This document shows, piece after piece, positions 43,692-52,932 of a DNA stretch of 64,000 nt (within the stretch, counting starts at the first letter, position 1; every line of letters begins with the position of its first letter). Under the pieces are notes generated by a model. The model saw only the letters and a list, made by a program, of their open reading frames with translations. It ran no database searches and was not told where the DNA came from. The stretch covers positions 3,100,001 through 3,164,000 of the forward strand of contig NZ_CP147776.1 in the NCBI RefSeq assembly GCF_037300705.1, written 5' to 3'. This stretch comes from Massilia sp. W12. GTDB taxonomy: Bacteria; Pseudomonadota; Gammaproteobacteria; Burkholderiales; Burkholderiaceae_D. The translations under genes were made by a program, and so were the position numbers.

Positions 43692-43985
43692 TCATTGCCA
43701 ATACCATATCAGCCAATTGATCCAGGCGAGCAGCAGCATGGCGGCGGCGATCTGTTTTTCACGCCGTTGCCGGCTGCGCCAGTAAAGCAGCGCCGTCAGC
43801 ACCGTCAAGACCAGACACAGCAGCACGGAAAAAATCAGCAAATTGCCATCCGCCCCGCCTTGCGCGGCCAGCGGATTGCCGGGGTCGATTTGCTGCGCCC
43901 ACTCATAGGGCCGGCGCGGCAACAGCCAGAGCAGAATAAGGCCGGCAAGCCAGAACAGGCGGGCAATATGGGTGAAGATTTTCAT
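43692..43985 (-). CDS. Small membrane protein, possible immunity protein
   Basis: This 97-residue protein has three hydrophobic segments: about 8-22 (LFWLAGLILLWLLP), 50-68 (LLIFSVLLCLVLTVLTALL) and 80-96 (AAAMLLLAWINWLIWYW). The loop between the first two, with PRRPYEWAQQIDPGNPLAA, would lie on one face of the membrane. It starts 4 bp after the stop of the lysozyme-like gene and has no strong ribosome-binding site, so it is probably translated by coupling. The pairing of a cell-wall-active protein with a tiny membrane partner suggests an immunity or release function. No family was recognised. Confidence 0.6.
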   Translation of the reverse strand: MKIFTHIARLFWLAGLILLWLLPRRPYEWAQQIDPGNPLAAQGGADGNLLIFSVLLCLVLTVLTALLYWRSRQRREKQIAAAMLLLAWINWLIWYWQ

Positions 43986-43989
43986 GCCG

Positions 43990-44661
43990 CTATTTCATCA
44001 AATTCTGAAAACGCGGCCAGAACTTAACGATAAAGTCGCCATAACTGGTGTTTTTCTTGATCTGCTCCAGACTCAAGCCACGGCCACGGTTATAGCGCGC
44101 GCCGACCACACGTATTGCCTCCTCCTCCAGCGCAGGCGGATTTTTTTGCAAGCCATCCAAATCCAGCAATTGCCGCAAATGCAGCGCCACCACATGGATG
44201 TTATAAAAATCCTTTTGCAAACATTCAGCCAAATTGCTTTGCTCCTGCGCTGACATCTTGCTGGCGTCCAAGCCCAGGGTTTCGGCTGCGGTGCGGATTT
44301 GAATGCTGACCGCACCAAAAGATGTTTTTTCGGGGCGGTTGGTAATGGTCAGATTGCGATCCACCCAGTCCGGCCCGCTCCAATCGAAGCTGCGCACTTC
44401 AAACGCCACGCGGTCAATAAAATTCGGATCGCCGCCCACTTCTATCCAACACACCCCGGCGAGCAATTCGGGAGGCATATTGTATTGTGTGGCTTCCATC
44501 TTGATCTTAAGTTTATTGTTTTGCACCCAGGCGTCTTTGAATTTCTGAATGTATTCGCGTCCGCCGTGAAAACGCTCAGGCCAGACTTTCCAGGCGAATA
44601 AATCATACAAGCCCCAGGAAGGCGAGTTGTTTTCCCCGTCGCATGTCGCACCATTTGTCAT
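43990..44661 (-). CDS. Lytic-transglycosylase-like protein without a signal peptide
   Basis: This 223-residue protein carries, in order, motifs like those of soluble lytic transglycosylases. MPPELLAGVCWIEVGGD supplies a candidate catalytic Glu near residue 79, SFGAVSIQI fits the G-x-MQ strand, and VVGARYNRGRG matches the A-YN-G motif. It has no export signal, unlike housekeeping transglycosylases, which fits cargo delivered by another machine such as type VI secretion or phage-type lysis. I start it at 44661, with GGGGAGG upstream; the frame opens 7 codons earlier. A tiny membrane protein is coupled downstream. The enzyme assignment is by motif only. Confidence 0.55.
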   Translation of the reverse strand: MTNGATCDGENNSPSWGLYDLFAWKVWPERFHGGREYIQKFKDAWVQNNKLKIKMEATQYNMPPELLAGVCWIEVGGDPNFIDRVAFEVRSFDWSGPDWVDRNLTITNRPEKTSFGAVSIQIRTAAETLGLDASKMSAQEQSNLAECLQKDFYNIHVVALHLRQLLDLDGLQKNPPALEEEAIRVVGARYNRGRGLSLEQIKKNTSYGDFIVKFWPRFQNLMK

Positions 44662-44737
44662 TCCGGCCTCCCCGCTCAACAAGTCCAGCTTCAGGATAGC
44701 AATAAAAAAGCGCGCCGCAGCGCGCTTTTCACATCGA

Positions 44738-45265
44738 TCAACCCTTGTAATTCTTCAGGCCGGTTTCGATTTCGCCAATCGCTTCGGCCTTGCCGCCCCA
44801 GCCGTCCATCTTCACCCACTTGCCCGGTTCCAGGGCTTTGTAGTTTTCAAAGAAGAAGCGGATCTGGTTCAACAGCAGTTCCGGCGCATCGGTGTATTCC
44901 TGCCAGTTTTTGTACAGCGGGGTCAGCTTGTCAACCGGCACGGCCAGCACTTTGGCATCCTGACCGCCATCGTCGGTCATCTTCAGCAGGCCCAGCGGGC
45001 GGCAGCGCACCACCACGCCCGGCGGCAGCGGGAAAGGAGAAATCACCAGCACGTCCACCGGGTCGCCATCGCCGGCAATGGTGTCGGGGATGTAGCCATA
45101 GTTGACCGGATAACGCATGCCGGTGCCGACAAAGCGGTCCACAAACACCGCGCCGCTCTCTTTGTCGATCTCGTATTTGATCGGATCGGACTGGGCGGCG
45201 ATTTCGATGATCACATTAAACACATTCGGGACATCTTTGCCCGGTTTGACATTGTTCAGACTCAT
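44738..45265 (-). CDS. ppa: Inorganic pyrophosphatase
   Basis: This soluble family I pyrophosphatase of 175 residues is close to the E. coli length. It has the signature DGDPVDVLVI with metal-binding aspartates, preceded by RYPVNYGYIPDT, and ends with KWVKMDGWGGKAEA. It splits pyrophosphate released by biosynthetic reactions and pulls them forward. The start MSLNNVKPG at 45265 is preferred over an ATG four codons upstream because GAGAG lies before it. It lies 57 bp downstream of hemY on the same strand, so it may be transcribed with the tetrapyrrole genes. Confidence 0.97.
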   Translation of the reverse strand: MSLNNVKPGKDVPNVFNVIIEIAAQSDPIKYEIDKESGAVFVDRFVGTGMRYPVNYGYIPDTIAGDGDPVDVLVISPFPLPPGVVVRCRPLGLLKMTDDGGQDAKVLAVPVDKLTPLYKNWQEYTDAPELLLNQIRFFFENYKALEPGKWVKMDGWGGKAEAIGEIETGLKNYKG

Positions 45266-45322
45266 GTTTGCTCTCAATTAAATGGGCCTGGCAGCCCGTT
45301 ATATGGCAGGCCCCGGGCCTGC

Positions 45323-46531
45323 TCACAAAATGCCGTCCAGCGTGCTTGCCAGCGCACACTGACGGTAATGGTTGGCCGCTTCTTCGCTGTGTTGCAAGGC
45401 GTCATGCAATTGCGCCAGCTTTAAATGCGCTTCGCGCAGCATGGCCGCGTCCTGCGCATCGGATAAGGCTTGCTCCAGAAAACGATGCGCCTTGCCCCAC
45501 AGCTTTTGTTTCAAACACAGGGCGCCCAGGGTGAGCGCCAATTCGGCGTCGGTCGGGCGCTTTTTCAGCCAGCCTTCGCAATTTTCAATCTGCTGCAATA
45601 AAGTCGCCGAACCTTCCGCCGCAGCGGCGGCGCGGTAGGCGCGCACCAGACGCTCATCCCACTCAGCCTCCAGGGCGGCTTCGACGATGGCGGCGGCTTT
45701 GTCGTGCAGGCCGCGCGCATTGAAAGCTTGCGCCGCCAGCGCGGCGACAAAGGGCTTTTTGCGGTCATCCGCCGCCACCTGGCTCCAGACCCGCTGCAAA
45801 CCTTCGCCATCCAGGCTTTTATCGGCCAATAAATCTTCATACGCCATTTCGCGCAGGCGGGTTGACAAGGCGGGATGCAGGGCATGGCGCTTGTCCAAAC
45901 TCTTCACCAGGCGCAGCACTTCCGGCCATTGGCGCGCCTGCTGGCTGGCTTTCAAGGCCAGTTGCTGCGCGTGAATATGGCGCATGCCGCTGGCGTTCAA
46001 TTCGCGCACCGCCTCCAGCGCGGCCAGCGGTTTGCGCTCATCCACCAGCAATTCTGTCATCAGCATCAGGCGTGCGGTTTTGTGCGAAGCGTCGCTTTGC
46101 ATGCGCGCAAACCAGGCGTCGCGACGCGCGCTTTGCTGCATATGGTGGGCTGCGCGTGCGCCGATCAGGGCCGCCAGACTGGCGTTTTCCGGTAATTCAG
46201 CGGCGCGCCAGGCGGCTTTTTCAGCATGGCCAAAGCGCCCTTCGAGCAGGCAGCGCAAGGCTTCACGCAAGGCTTTATTGGCTTCGCGCTCACGCCGTTT
46301 GTGCCGGTATTCCGCCACCAGCACCGGCATTTGCCGCGCCGCCGCCACCGCCCGCATCACGCCATACAGCAGCAGATACACCAGGGCTAACACAAACAAG
46401 GCCATGTTCAAAGACATGTCAATGCGGTATGGCGGATAAAACAGCACCACATTGCCGGGATTGAACTGGGCTAACAGCGCCAGCATAATCGCGACTGCAA
46501 ACAGGGCAATCAACCAGAGAAAGGCACGCAT
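45323..46531 (-). CDS. hemY: HemY-type TPR membrane protein
   Basis: This 402-residue protein has two N-terminal membrane helices (residues about 3-24 and 40-60), with LIALFAVAIMLALLAQFNPG and then VVLFYPPYRIDMSLN, the classic HemY_N pattern. The rest is built of helical TPR repeats, for instance LEAVRELNASGMRHIHAQQLAL and AALAAQAFNARGLHDKAAAI. It is the last gene of the hemCDXY group, 3 bp after hemX. Despite the name it is not the oxygen-dependent protoporphyrinogen oxidase; its role in haem synthesis is a scaffolding one that is not fully resolved. It may organise membrane-bound late enzymes. Confidence 0.9.
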   Translation of the reverse strand: MRAFLWLIALFAVAIMLALLAQFNPGNVVLFYPPYRIDMSLNMALFVLALVYLLLYGVMRAVAAARQMPVLVAEYRHKRREREANKALREALRCLLEGRFGHAEKAAWRAAELPENASLAALIGARAAHHMQQSARRDAWFARMQSDASHKTARLMLMTELLVDERKPLAALEAVRELNASGMRHIHAQQLALKASQQARQWPEVLRLVKSLDKRHALHPALSTRLREMAYEDLLADKSLDGEGLQRVWSQVAADDRKKPFVAALAAQAFNARGLHDKAAAIVEAALEAEWDERLVRAYRAAAAAEGSATLLQQIENCEGWLKKRPTDAELALTLGALCLKQKLWGKAHRFLEQALSDAQDAAMLREAHLKLAQLHDALQHSEEAANHYRQCALASTLDGIL

Positions 46532-46534
46532 ATT

Positions 46535-47875
46535 TTAAGGTTTCTTATAATTACGCACCGCGCTCAAGCTTTCGCCCAGATGCGGCATTTCAATCGACAG
46601 ATTGCTGCTTTGCACCTGACGCAACAAAGTTTGCACCGCCTGAGTCTGGCGCGCGCGGGTGTCGAAAAACTTGGCGATCGCGTCTTGCGCTGCGCTCAAA
46701 TCGCTGCGGAATGCGTTTTCGTTGCGCGAGAGCAAACCTAAACGCGCATTCAAGAGGCGCAATTTCAGGTTTTCACGGGCAAAAAACGCCTGATTCGGCG
46801 ACATCATCAAGGCCGGCGGATGCTCCACGCTGCGCACCCGCACCAATTGCTGTAAATCAAGCCAGACTTCGGCGGACAGGCTGTGCCATTTTTCCTGCAC
46901 GCTGTTGGAAAAAGCAGCCCACATGCCCGGCTCTTCCGGCGGCGCAGCGGCTTTATCGGCTTTATCAGCTTTTTTAGCGTCTTTGGCGGCGGCTTTCGGC
47001 GGCGGCGCTGTGGTTTTTTTCGGCGCCAGCGCAACTTGCGCCGGTTTTTCATCCGACAGCAAAGGCATGCTGTCAATCTGCCCGATGGCGCTGTCGAGGC
47101 GCACGGCGATGCCTGGCAAATCCAGATTCGGCAAGGCTTTCAAGCGTTCCATATCCTTGGCCAGAGCGCGCCGGATGGCGACGAATTGCGGCTTGTCTGA
47201 GCGCGACAGGCTGCGATCCGCATTTTGCAGTGCGATCAGCGCGCCTTGCACATTGCCGGCCAGCTGCAATTGCTGATCTGCCGTCGATAAAACCTGCTCG
47301 ACTTCGGCCAAAGCCCAGTCATCGCGGTTGCGCGACAATTCCTGATACAGCTGCTCCAACGCCAATTGCTGGTTTTGCGCTTCCGACTGGCGGTTTTCCA
47401 GCACCGAATATTTGCTCAGAATTTCTTTTGAGCCATCCTGCGCGCTCTTGGCCATGAGGCGGGCTTCAGCCACCGTCACATCATTGCTTTGCAAGCGCTT
47501 GGCCATTTCTTCGCGCAAAGCGCGGATTTCCTGATTCGATGACCACCATTGCAAGCCGAGCAAAATCGCCAGGCCGGCAATCGCCAGGGTGCGCGGTTTG
47601 AGCAGGGCTTCATGCAAATTGGTTTTGGATGGCGGCGCAGCGGCGACATACACAGGCACGGCCTGCGGCGCGGCGGCGGGCGCAGGAGCCGGTGCTGATG
47701 CAGGAGCCGGTGCGGGCGCAGGAGCGGGCGCGGGCGCAGAGGCCGGCGCGGGCGCAGAGGCCGGCGCGGGCGCAGGGGCCGGCGCGGACGCAGGGGCCGG
47801 CGCGGGCGCGGCGGGATCGGAATCCACCGGCGGCATGCCGGGCGGCTGGTCGGAGTGGGGAGGCTTATCAGTCAT
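46535..47875 (-). CDS. hemX: HemX-type membrane protein (uroporphyrinogen-III methyltransferase-like)
   Basis: This 446-residue protein has a cytosolic Pro/Ala-rich leader of about 60 residues, one membrane helix (residues about 92-107, TLAIAGLAILLGLQWW) and a long periplasmic coiled-coil domain. The coil region includes LREEMAKRLQSNDVTVAEAR and ALEQLYQELSRNRDD, and a second low-complexity Lys/Ala/Pro linker sits near residues 280-310. HemX proteins are often annotated as uroporphyrinogen-III C-methyltransferase, but this one has no SAM-binding fold and is more likely structural. It overlaps the hemD stop (ATGA) and lies 3 bp before hemY, so the three genes are coupled. Confidence 0.88.
   Translation of the reverse strand: MTDKPPHSDQPPGMPPVDSDPAAPAPAPASAPAPAPAPASAPAPASAPAPAPAPAPAPASAPAPAPAAAPQAVPVYVAAAPPSKTNLHEALLKPRTLAIAGLAILLGLQWWSSNQEIRALREEMAKRLQSNDVTVAEARLMAKSAQDGSKEILSKYSVLENRQSEAQNQQLALEQLYQELSRNRDDWALAEVEQVLSTADQQLQLAGNVQGALIALQNADRSLSRSDKPQFVAIRRALAKDMERLKALPNLDLPGIAVRLDSAIGQIDSMPLLSDEKPAQVALAPKKTTAPPPKAAAKDAKKADKADKAAAPPEEPGMWAAFSNSVQEKWHSLSAEVWLDLQQLVRVRSVEHPPALMMSPNQAFFARENLKLRLLNARLGLLSRNENAFRSDLSAAQDAIAKFFDTRARQTQAVQTLLRQVQSSNLSIEMPHLGESLSAVRNYKKP
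47660..47818. repeat. GC-rich hexanucleotide repeats in hemX
   Basis: Short tandem units of the kind GCGGGCGCAGGG and GCCGGCGCGGGC repeat in frame and encode the Pro-Ala (and Ser) tract at the HemX N-terminus. They could change length by slipped-strand copying without breaking the frame. Confidence 0.8.
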
Positions 47876-48711
47876 GGCAGAGATTGTAACGCGGCCAGCA
47901 AGTCAACGTCGCTGCCCGCATATGGCGTAATCGCGGCAAAACCCAGGGCCTGCGCATTTTGCACGATGCGCGGATGGGGAAGCAAGAGGGTTTGCTGTTT
48001 CATTTTTGCAACATAATCCGGCGCAGCGGGGCCTTCCATCTGACACAGGGCGGCGCATAAATCGAGCAGATGGCGCAGCGCCTGCGAGCTGCTGATCAGC
48101 CAGCAGCATTCCTGCGCAAGCCAGGCGCGCAAGGTCTGCAGGCGCGCAGGCTCTGGCGCCACGGGGTGGCGCAGATAGCAAGCCTGCTGACGCACCGTCA
48201 CGCCTGCCGCCTGCAGCGCTTCGGCCAGCCACTCGCGCCCGTCCTGGCCGCGCAAAATCAGGGCGCTGCGCAAAGCTCCACCCTGCGCCGGCAAACAGGC
48301 TTGGCTGTGCAGGGTCTGCAGCAAACCTTGCGAATCCTGCTGTGCTGGCGGGGCAGCCAGCACGCGCAAGCCCTGCAAAGCGGGCGCGGCTTGCAGGGCG
48401 CGCGCACTGCCCTGCCCCATCACGCCCAGCAAAACCTGGCGCTCCAGGCGCAGATTGCCCTGCAGCAAGGCGGCATTCGCGGCGGCAATCGCATTCGGGC
48501 TGACAAAGGCCAGCAATTCGCCGCCGCGCACACTGGCCAAGGCTGCATGCAATTGCGCTTGCTGTGCGGGCGGCAAGGGGGCGATTTCAAGCAAGGGAAA
48601 TAATTCAAATGGACGCGCCGCCGCCGGCAGTGCGGCTTGCAGGCTCTGCAATTGCTGGCGCCCCTGTTCGATGGGGCGCGTGATCAGCAACGGGCGGCGC
48701 GGCGGCATCAT
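47872..48711 (-). CDS. hemD: Uroporphyrinogen-III synthase
   Basis: This 279-residue protein has the loose sequence typical of HemD. The opening PPRRPLLITRPIEQGRQQLQ and the segments FELFPLLEIAPLPP, LLAFVSPNAIAAANAAL, LILRGQDGREWLAEALQAAG and WLISSSQALRHLL follow the order of the two-domain fold. It cyclises and inverts ring D of hydroxymethylbilane to give uroporphyrinogen III. It lies 27 bp after hemC and overlaps hemX. The family is poorly conserved, so the order of genes and the recurrent strand-turn-helix motifs are the main support. Confidence 0.92.
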   Translation of the reverse strand: MMPPRRPLLITRPIEQGRQQLQSLQAALPAAARPFELFPLLEIAPLPPAQQAQLHAALASVRGGELLAFVSPNAIAAANAALLQGNLRLERQVLLGVMGQGSARALQAAPALQGLRVLAAPPAQQDSQGLLQTLHSQACLPAQGGALRSALILRGQDGREWLAEALQAAGVTVRQQACYLRHPVAPEPARLQTLRAWLAQECCWLISSSQALRHLLDLCAALCQMEGPAAPDYVAKMKQQTLLLPHPRIVQNAQALGFAAITPYAGSDVDLLAALQSLP

Positions 48712-48738
48712 CTTAAGCTTGATTCTCAGCGGCGCTTG

Positions 48739-49716
48739 TCACGCCTCGTGCTGGCGGCAGGCTTGCAAAATCGCATGCGCGCCCTGCTGCTCCAGTACGG
48801 CGGCGACCGCGCGCCCGAGCGCTTCGGGCTGGAAATCCGGCCCCATGGCTTGCCGCAATTCGGCGCGCGCCACTTGTTTGCCGTCTGGGGTGGCGACCAG
48901 TGCGCGCAAAAACATCGCGCCGTCAGCGATTTGCGCATGCGCCGCCAGCGGAATCTGGCAAGAGCCGCCAAACACGCGCGACACCATGCGCTCAGCTTGC
49001 ACGCACAGCGCGGTTTCCAGATGGTTCAGGGGGGCCAGCAATTGCGCCAGGCGGCTGTCATCGGCGCGAATCTCAATCGCCATCGCGCCCTGTCCGGCGG
49101 CGGGCAGGCTTTGCTCCACGCTTAAGGCGGATTTGATGCGCTGCGGCAATCCCAACCGTTTCAACCCCGCCACCGCCAGAATAATCGCGGCGTATTCATC
49201 ACGGTCGAGCTTGCCTAAGCGGGTGTCGAGATTGCCGCGCAGGGGTTTGAATTGCAGATGCGGAAAAGCGGCGGCCAGCAGGGCCTGGCGGCGCAGACTG
49301 GAGGTGCCGACGATGCTGCCCTCTGGCAAGTCTTCCAGTCTGTCATAGTGATTCGAGACAAAGGCGTCGCGCGCATCTTCGCGCTGCAACACCACCGGCA
49401 AGGCAAAACCGGGCGGCAATTCCATCGGCACATCTTTTAATGAGTGCACCGCCAGATCGGCGCGCTTTTCTTCCAGCGCGACTTCCAATTCTTTGACAAA
49501 TAAACCCTTGCCGCCTACCTTGGACAAGCTGCGGTCAAGGATTTGATCGCCGCGTGTGGTCATGCCCAGGATATTTATGCTGCACTGCGGATATAATAAA
49601 CTGAGCTGCTGTTGCACGGTTTGCGCTTGCCACATGGCAAGCCGGCTTTCGCGGGAAGCAATCACGAGCGCGGGTGGCAATGCAGACAAAGACGCTGCGG
49701 AGGTGGAAGTCGTCAA
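48739..49716 (-). CDS. hemC: Porphobilinogen deaminase (hydroxymethylbilane synthase)
   Basis: This 325-residue enzyme joins four porphobilinogen units. Visible signatures are [15 protein letters not shown] near the start, [41 protein letters not shown] and the dipyrromethane-cofactor Cys in [14 protein letters not shown]. The start codon is TTG at 49716: AAAAGG lies 7 bases upstream, and no ATG occurs before the conserved core. The gene begins the hemC-hemD-hemX-hemY series and is divergent from ppc. A TTG start on a biosynthetic gene would keep translation modest. Confidence 0.96.
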   Translation of the reverse strand: MTTSTSAASLSALPPALVIASRESRLAMWQAQTVQQQLSLLYPQCSINILGMTTRGDQILDRSLSKVGGKGLFVKELEVALEEKRADLAVHSLKDVPMELPPGFALPVVLQREDARDAFVSNHYDRLEDLPEGSIVGTSSLRRQALLAAAFPHLQFKPLRGNLDTRLGKLDRDEYAAIILAVAGLKRLGLPQRIKSALSVEQSLPAAGQGAMAIEIRADDSRLAQLLAPLNHLETALCVQAERMVSRVFGGSCQIPLAAHAQIADGAMFLRALVATPDGKQVARAELRQAMGPDFQPEALGRAVAAVLEQQGAHAILQACRQHEA

Positions 49717-50070
49717 AGCTTTACCTTTTTACAATAAATACTGTCGTCGTTGGCAAAACGCAGCTTGAACGCAGATCAGCGGCCAAGCGCGTGAAACATA
49801 CCCTGGACCGATGCAATACCCTTGCATTGGCGTATCACAAGCAGTAAAGAGATGAAATGCCAGGCTCGTCGCAGGATGCGGCAAGGAGCTGTGCGGCAAA
49901 GCAGCGGCGTGCGTGACAAACCATGAATTTTATCACGCGCGCTCTGTATGTTTCGGTGGTCACAAACCACGCAACCTGAACCCAGGGTGGCGCGGCTGAA
50001 ACGCAGGTGCGCAAGGCCGACTTGCACGCCGGATTTCGCCATGCGCCGCGAAGAGGATTGAATTATTGCC
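49717..50070. other. Divergent region between hemC and ppc
   Basis: 354 bp that must carry both promoters. No operator dyad or small gene could be supported; the short open frames lack ribosome-binding sites. Confidence 0.5.
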
Positions 50071-52932
50071 ATGACCAACCAACAGACAACACAGACACAA
50101 CAACACAGTGCGGAAGACGCCGCGCTGAAAGAAGATATCCGCCTGCTGGGGCGCTTGTTAGGCGATGTGCTGCGCGACCAGGAAGGGATTGATGTTTTCC
50201 AGGTGGTGGAAAACATCCGCCAGACTGCGGTGCGCTTTCGGCGCGAATCCGACCCGGCTTCCGAATCTGAATTAAATCAACTGCTGAATGCGCTCTCGCG
50301 CGATGAAACGATTTCCGTGGTGCGCGCATTTTCCTATTTTTCCCATCTCGCCAATATCGCCGAAGACCAGCACCACAACCGCTGCCGGCGCGCCTTGCAA
50401 TTGGCCGATGCGCCGCCTGCCGAGGGCACGATTTTGCACGCGCTGGATAAACTCAAAAGCGCCGGCGTGGATTTGGCCAAGGTGGAAGAATTTTTCCAGC
50501 AAGCCTTGATTTCACCGGTCTTGACCGCGCACCCGACCGAGGTGCAGCGCAAGAGTATTTTGGATGCCGAGCGCGATATCGCACGCCTTTTGGCCGCGCG
50601 CGACACGCCGCAAACCCGGCGCGAATTGCAAGACAATACTGATGTGATCCACGCCCGCATTGCCGCGCTGTGGCAAACCCGGATGCTGCGGTTTAACAAA
50701 CTGAGCGTGGGCGATGAAATTGAAAACGCGCTGTCTTACTACCGCATCACCTTTTTGCGCGAAATTCCGCGCCTGTATGCGCGCACCGAACAGGATATCG
50801 CGCAATTCTGGCCGGAAGCGGCGGAACACGATCCGAGTCTGGATTATTTGCAAATGGGTTCCTGGATCGGCGGCGACCGTGACGGCAATCCGAATGTGAA
50901 TGCGCAAACCATGCGCCGCGCCCTCTTGCGCCAATCGGAAACGGTGTTTGAACACTATCTGGAAGAGGTGCATGCGCTGGGCGCGGAATTATCGATTTCC
51001 ACACGCATGATGCCGGCCTCAAACGAATTGCTGGCCTTGGCCGAGCGCTCGCCTGACCAGTCCAGCCACCGCGCCGACGAACCCTACCGGCGCGCCCTGA
51101 TCGGCATCTATGCGCGCTTAGCCGCCACCGCGCGCGAACTGGGCACGCGCACTATTTTGCGGCAGGAAGTCGGCGCCGCTGAGCCGTATGCCAGGGCGGA
51201 AGAGTTTTGCGCCGATTTGCAAATCCTGGCCGAATCGCTCAAACAAAACCATGGCCGGATTTTGATCAAGCCGCGCCTGGGCAATTTGAAACGCGCCGCG
51301 AATATCTTCGGCTTCCATCTGGCGTCGCTGGATATGCGGCAAAGCTCGGATATGCATGAGGCGGTGTTATCTGAACTGTTTGCGCGCGCCAAGGTGTGCG
51401 CCGATTACAGCGCCCTGTCTGAAGCGGAAAAAGTGGCGCTGATTTTGTCCGAGCTGGCGCAACCGCGCATGCTGGTTTCGCCGTATCTGCAATACAGCGC
51501 GCAAACCACATCCGAACTTGACATTCTGCGCGCCGCGCGCGAAATCCGCTGCCGCTATGGCAAACGGGCGATCCGCAATTACATCATTTCCCACACCGAA
51601 ACCGTGTCGGATTTGCTGGAAGTGATGCTGCTGCAAAAAGAAACCGGCTTGCTGCGCACCGATTGCAATCCGGCGGACGAGGCCGGCAGCGTGTGCCAGC
51701 AATGTGAGCTGGATCTGATGGTGATTCCGCTGTTTGAAACGATTCCCGATTTGCGCCAGGCGGCGCAGATCATGCGCGACTGGCTGGCGATTCCGCTGGT
51801 GCGGCAAATGGTGGCGGCGCAAGGCGATTTGCAAGAAGTGATGCTGGGCTATTCCGATTCCAATAAGGATGGCGGCTTCCTCACCTCCAACTGGGAATTG
51901 TATAAAGCGGAAAACTCGCTGGTGCAGGTGTTCAACCATGCCGGCGTGAAATTGCGCTTATTCCATGGCCGTGGCGGCACGGTGGGACGTGGCGGCGGCC
52001 CCAGCTATCAAGCGATTCTGGCGCAACCGGCCGGCACGGTGAACGGGCAAATCCGTTTGACCGAACAGGGTGAAATCATTTCCTCCAAGTTTTCAGACGC
52101 CAAGATCGGCCGGCGCAATCTGGAATTGCTGGTGGCGGCGACGCTGGAAGCGAGCTTGATGCCGGCCCCGGCGGATGCTTCGCACCGCCGCCATTTGAAG
52201 GAATATGAAGAGGTGATGGCGCAATTATCGGAACGCGCCTACCGCGCGTACCGCAATCTGGTGTACGAAACCCCGGGCTTCACAGAATATTTCTTCGCCG
52301 CCACGCCGATCGCCGAAATCGCCACCTTGAACATCGGCTCGCGCCCGGCGTCGCGCAAGGCGAATCAGCGGATTGAAGATTTGCGCGCGATTCCCTGGGG
52401 CTTTTCCTGGGGCCAATGCCGTCTGCTGTTGCCGGGCTGGTATGGTTTTGGCAGCGCGGTGGCGGGCTGGATCAAGGAAGGCGCCGGCAATGGCCAGGGC
52501 AGCGAAGAGCAGCGCTTATTGTTGCTGGCCGAAATGGCGCGCGAATGGCCGCTGTTCTCGACCCTGATTTCAAATATGGAAATGGTGTTGGCGAAAACCG
52601 ATTTGGGGGTGGCCTCGCGCTATGCCGAATTGGTGGCCGATGGCGAATTGCGCCAGCGCATTTTTGGCCGCATTTGCGATGAACACCAATTGACCAATCA
52701 AATCTTGAGCAAGATTTTAGGCACGCATGAACGCCTGGCCGGCAATCCGGCGCTTGCGCGTTCAATCGCCAACCGCATCGCCTATCTCGACCCCTTGAAT
52801 CACTTGCAAGTCGAATTGATCAAACGCCACCGCGCCGTGGCGCACGACCCGGACAAGATGGACGCCCGGGTGCCGCTGGGGATTCATTTGTCGATTAACG
52901 GTGTGGCGGCGGGCTTGCGCAATACCGGCTGA
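50071..52932 (+). CDS. ppc: Phosphoenolpyruvate carboxylase
   Basis: This 953-residue full-length enzyme fixes bicarbonate onto phosphoenolpyruvate to form oxaloacetate, refilling the TCA cycle. Catalytic motifs are clear: VLTAHPTEVQRKS with the active His near residue 156, GGDRDGNPNV, LGYSDSNKDGG, FHGRGGTVGRGGGPSYQA, and the C-terminal NGVAAGLRNTG that forms the inhibitor site. GAGGATTG-type purines lie upstream of the ATG. Divergent arrangement with hemC is common in betaproteobacteria. Regulation by acetyl-CoA and aspartate is known for the family; no transcriptional signal was recognised. Confidence 0.98.
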   Translation: MTNQQTTQTQQHSAEDAALKEDIRLLGRLLGDVLRDQEGIDVFQVVENIRQTAVRFRRESDPASESELNQLLNALSRDETISVVRAFSYFSHLANIAEDQHHNRCRRALQLADAPPAEGTILHALDKLKSAGVDLAKVEEFFQQALISPVLTAHPTEVQRKSILDAERDIARLLAARDTPQTRRELQDNTDVIHARIAALWQTRMLRFNKLSVGDEIENALSYYRITFLREIPRLYARTEQDIAQFWPEAAEHDPSLDYLQMGSWIGGDRDGNPNVNAQTMRRALLRQSETVFEHYLEEVHALGAELSISTRMMPASNELLALAERSPDQSSHRADEPYRRALIGIYARLAATARELGTRTILRQEVGAAEPYARAEEFCADLQILAESLKQNHGRILIKPRLGNLKRAANIFGFHLASLDMRQSSDMHEAVLSELFARAKVCADYSALSEAEKVALILSELAQPRMLVSPYLQYSAQTTSELDILRAAREIRCRYGKRAIRNYIISHTETVSDLLEVMLLQKETGLLRTDCNPADEAGSVCQQCELDLMVIPLFETIPDLRQAAQIMRDWLAIPLVRQMVAAQGDLQEVMLGYSDSNKDGGFLTSNWELYKAENSLVQVFNHAGVKLRLFHGRGGTVGRGGGPSYQAILAQPAGTVNGQIRLTEQGEIISSKFSDAKIGRRNLELLVAATLEASLMPAPADASHRRHLKEYEEVMAQLSERAYRAYRNLVYETPGFTEYFFAATPIAEIATLNIGSRPASRKANQRIEDLRAIPWGFSWGQCRLLLPGWYGFGSAVAGWIKEGAGNGQGSEEQRLLLLAEMAREWPLFSTLISNMEMVLAKTDLGVASRYAELVADGELRQRIFGRICDEHQLTNQILSKILGTHERLAGNPALARSIANRIAYLDPLNHLQVELIKRHRAVAHDPDKMDARVPLGIHLSINGVAAGLRNTG

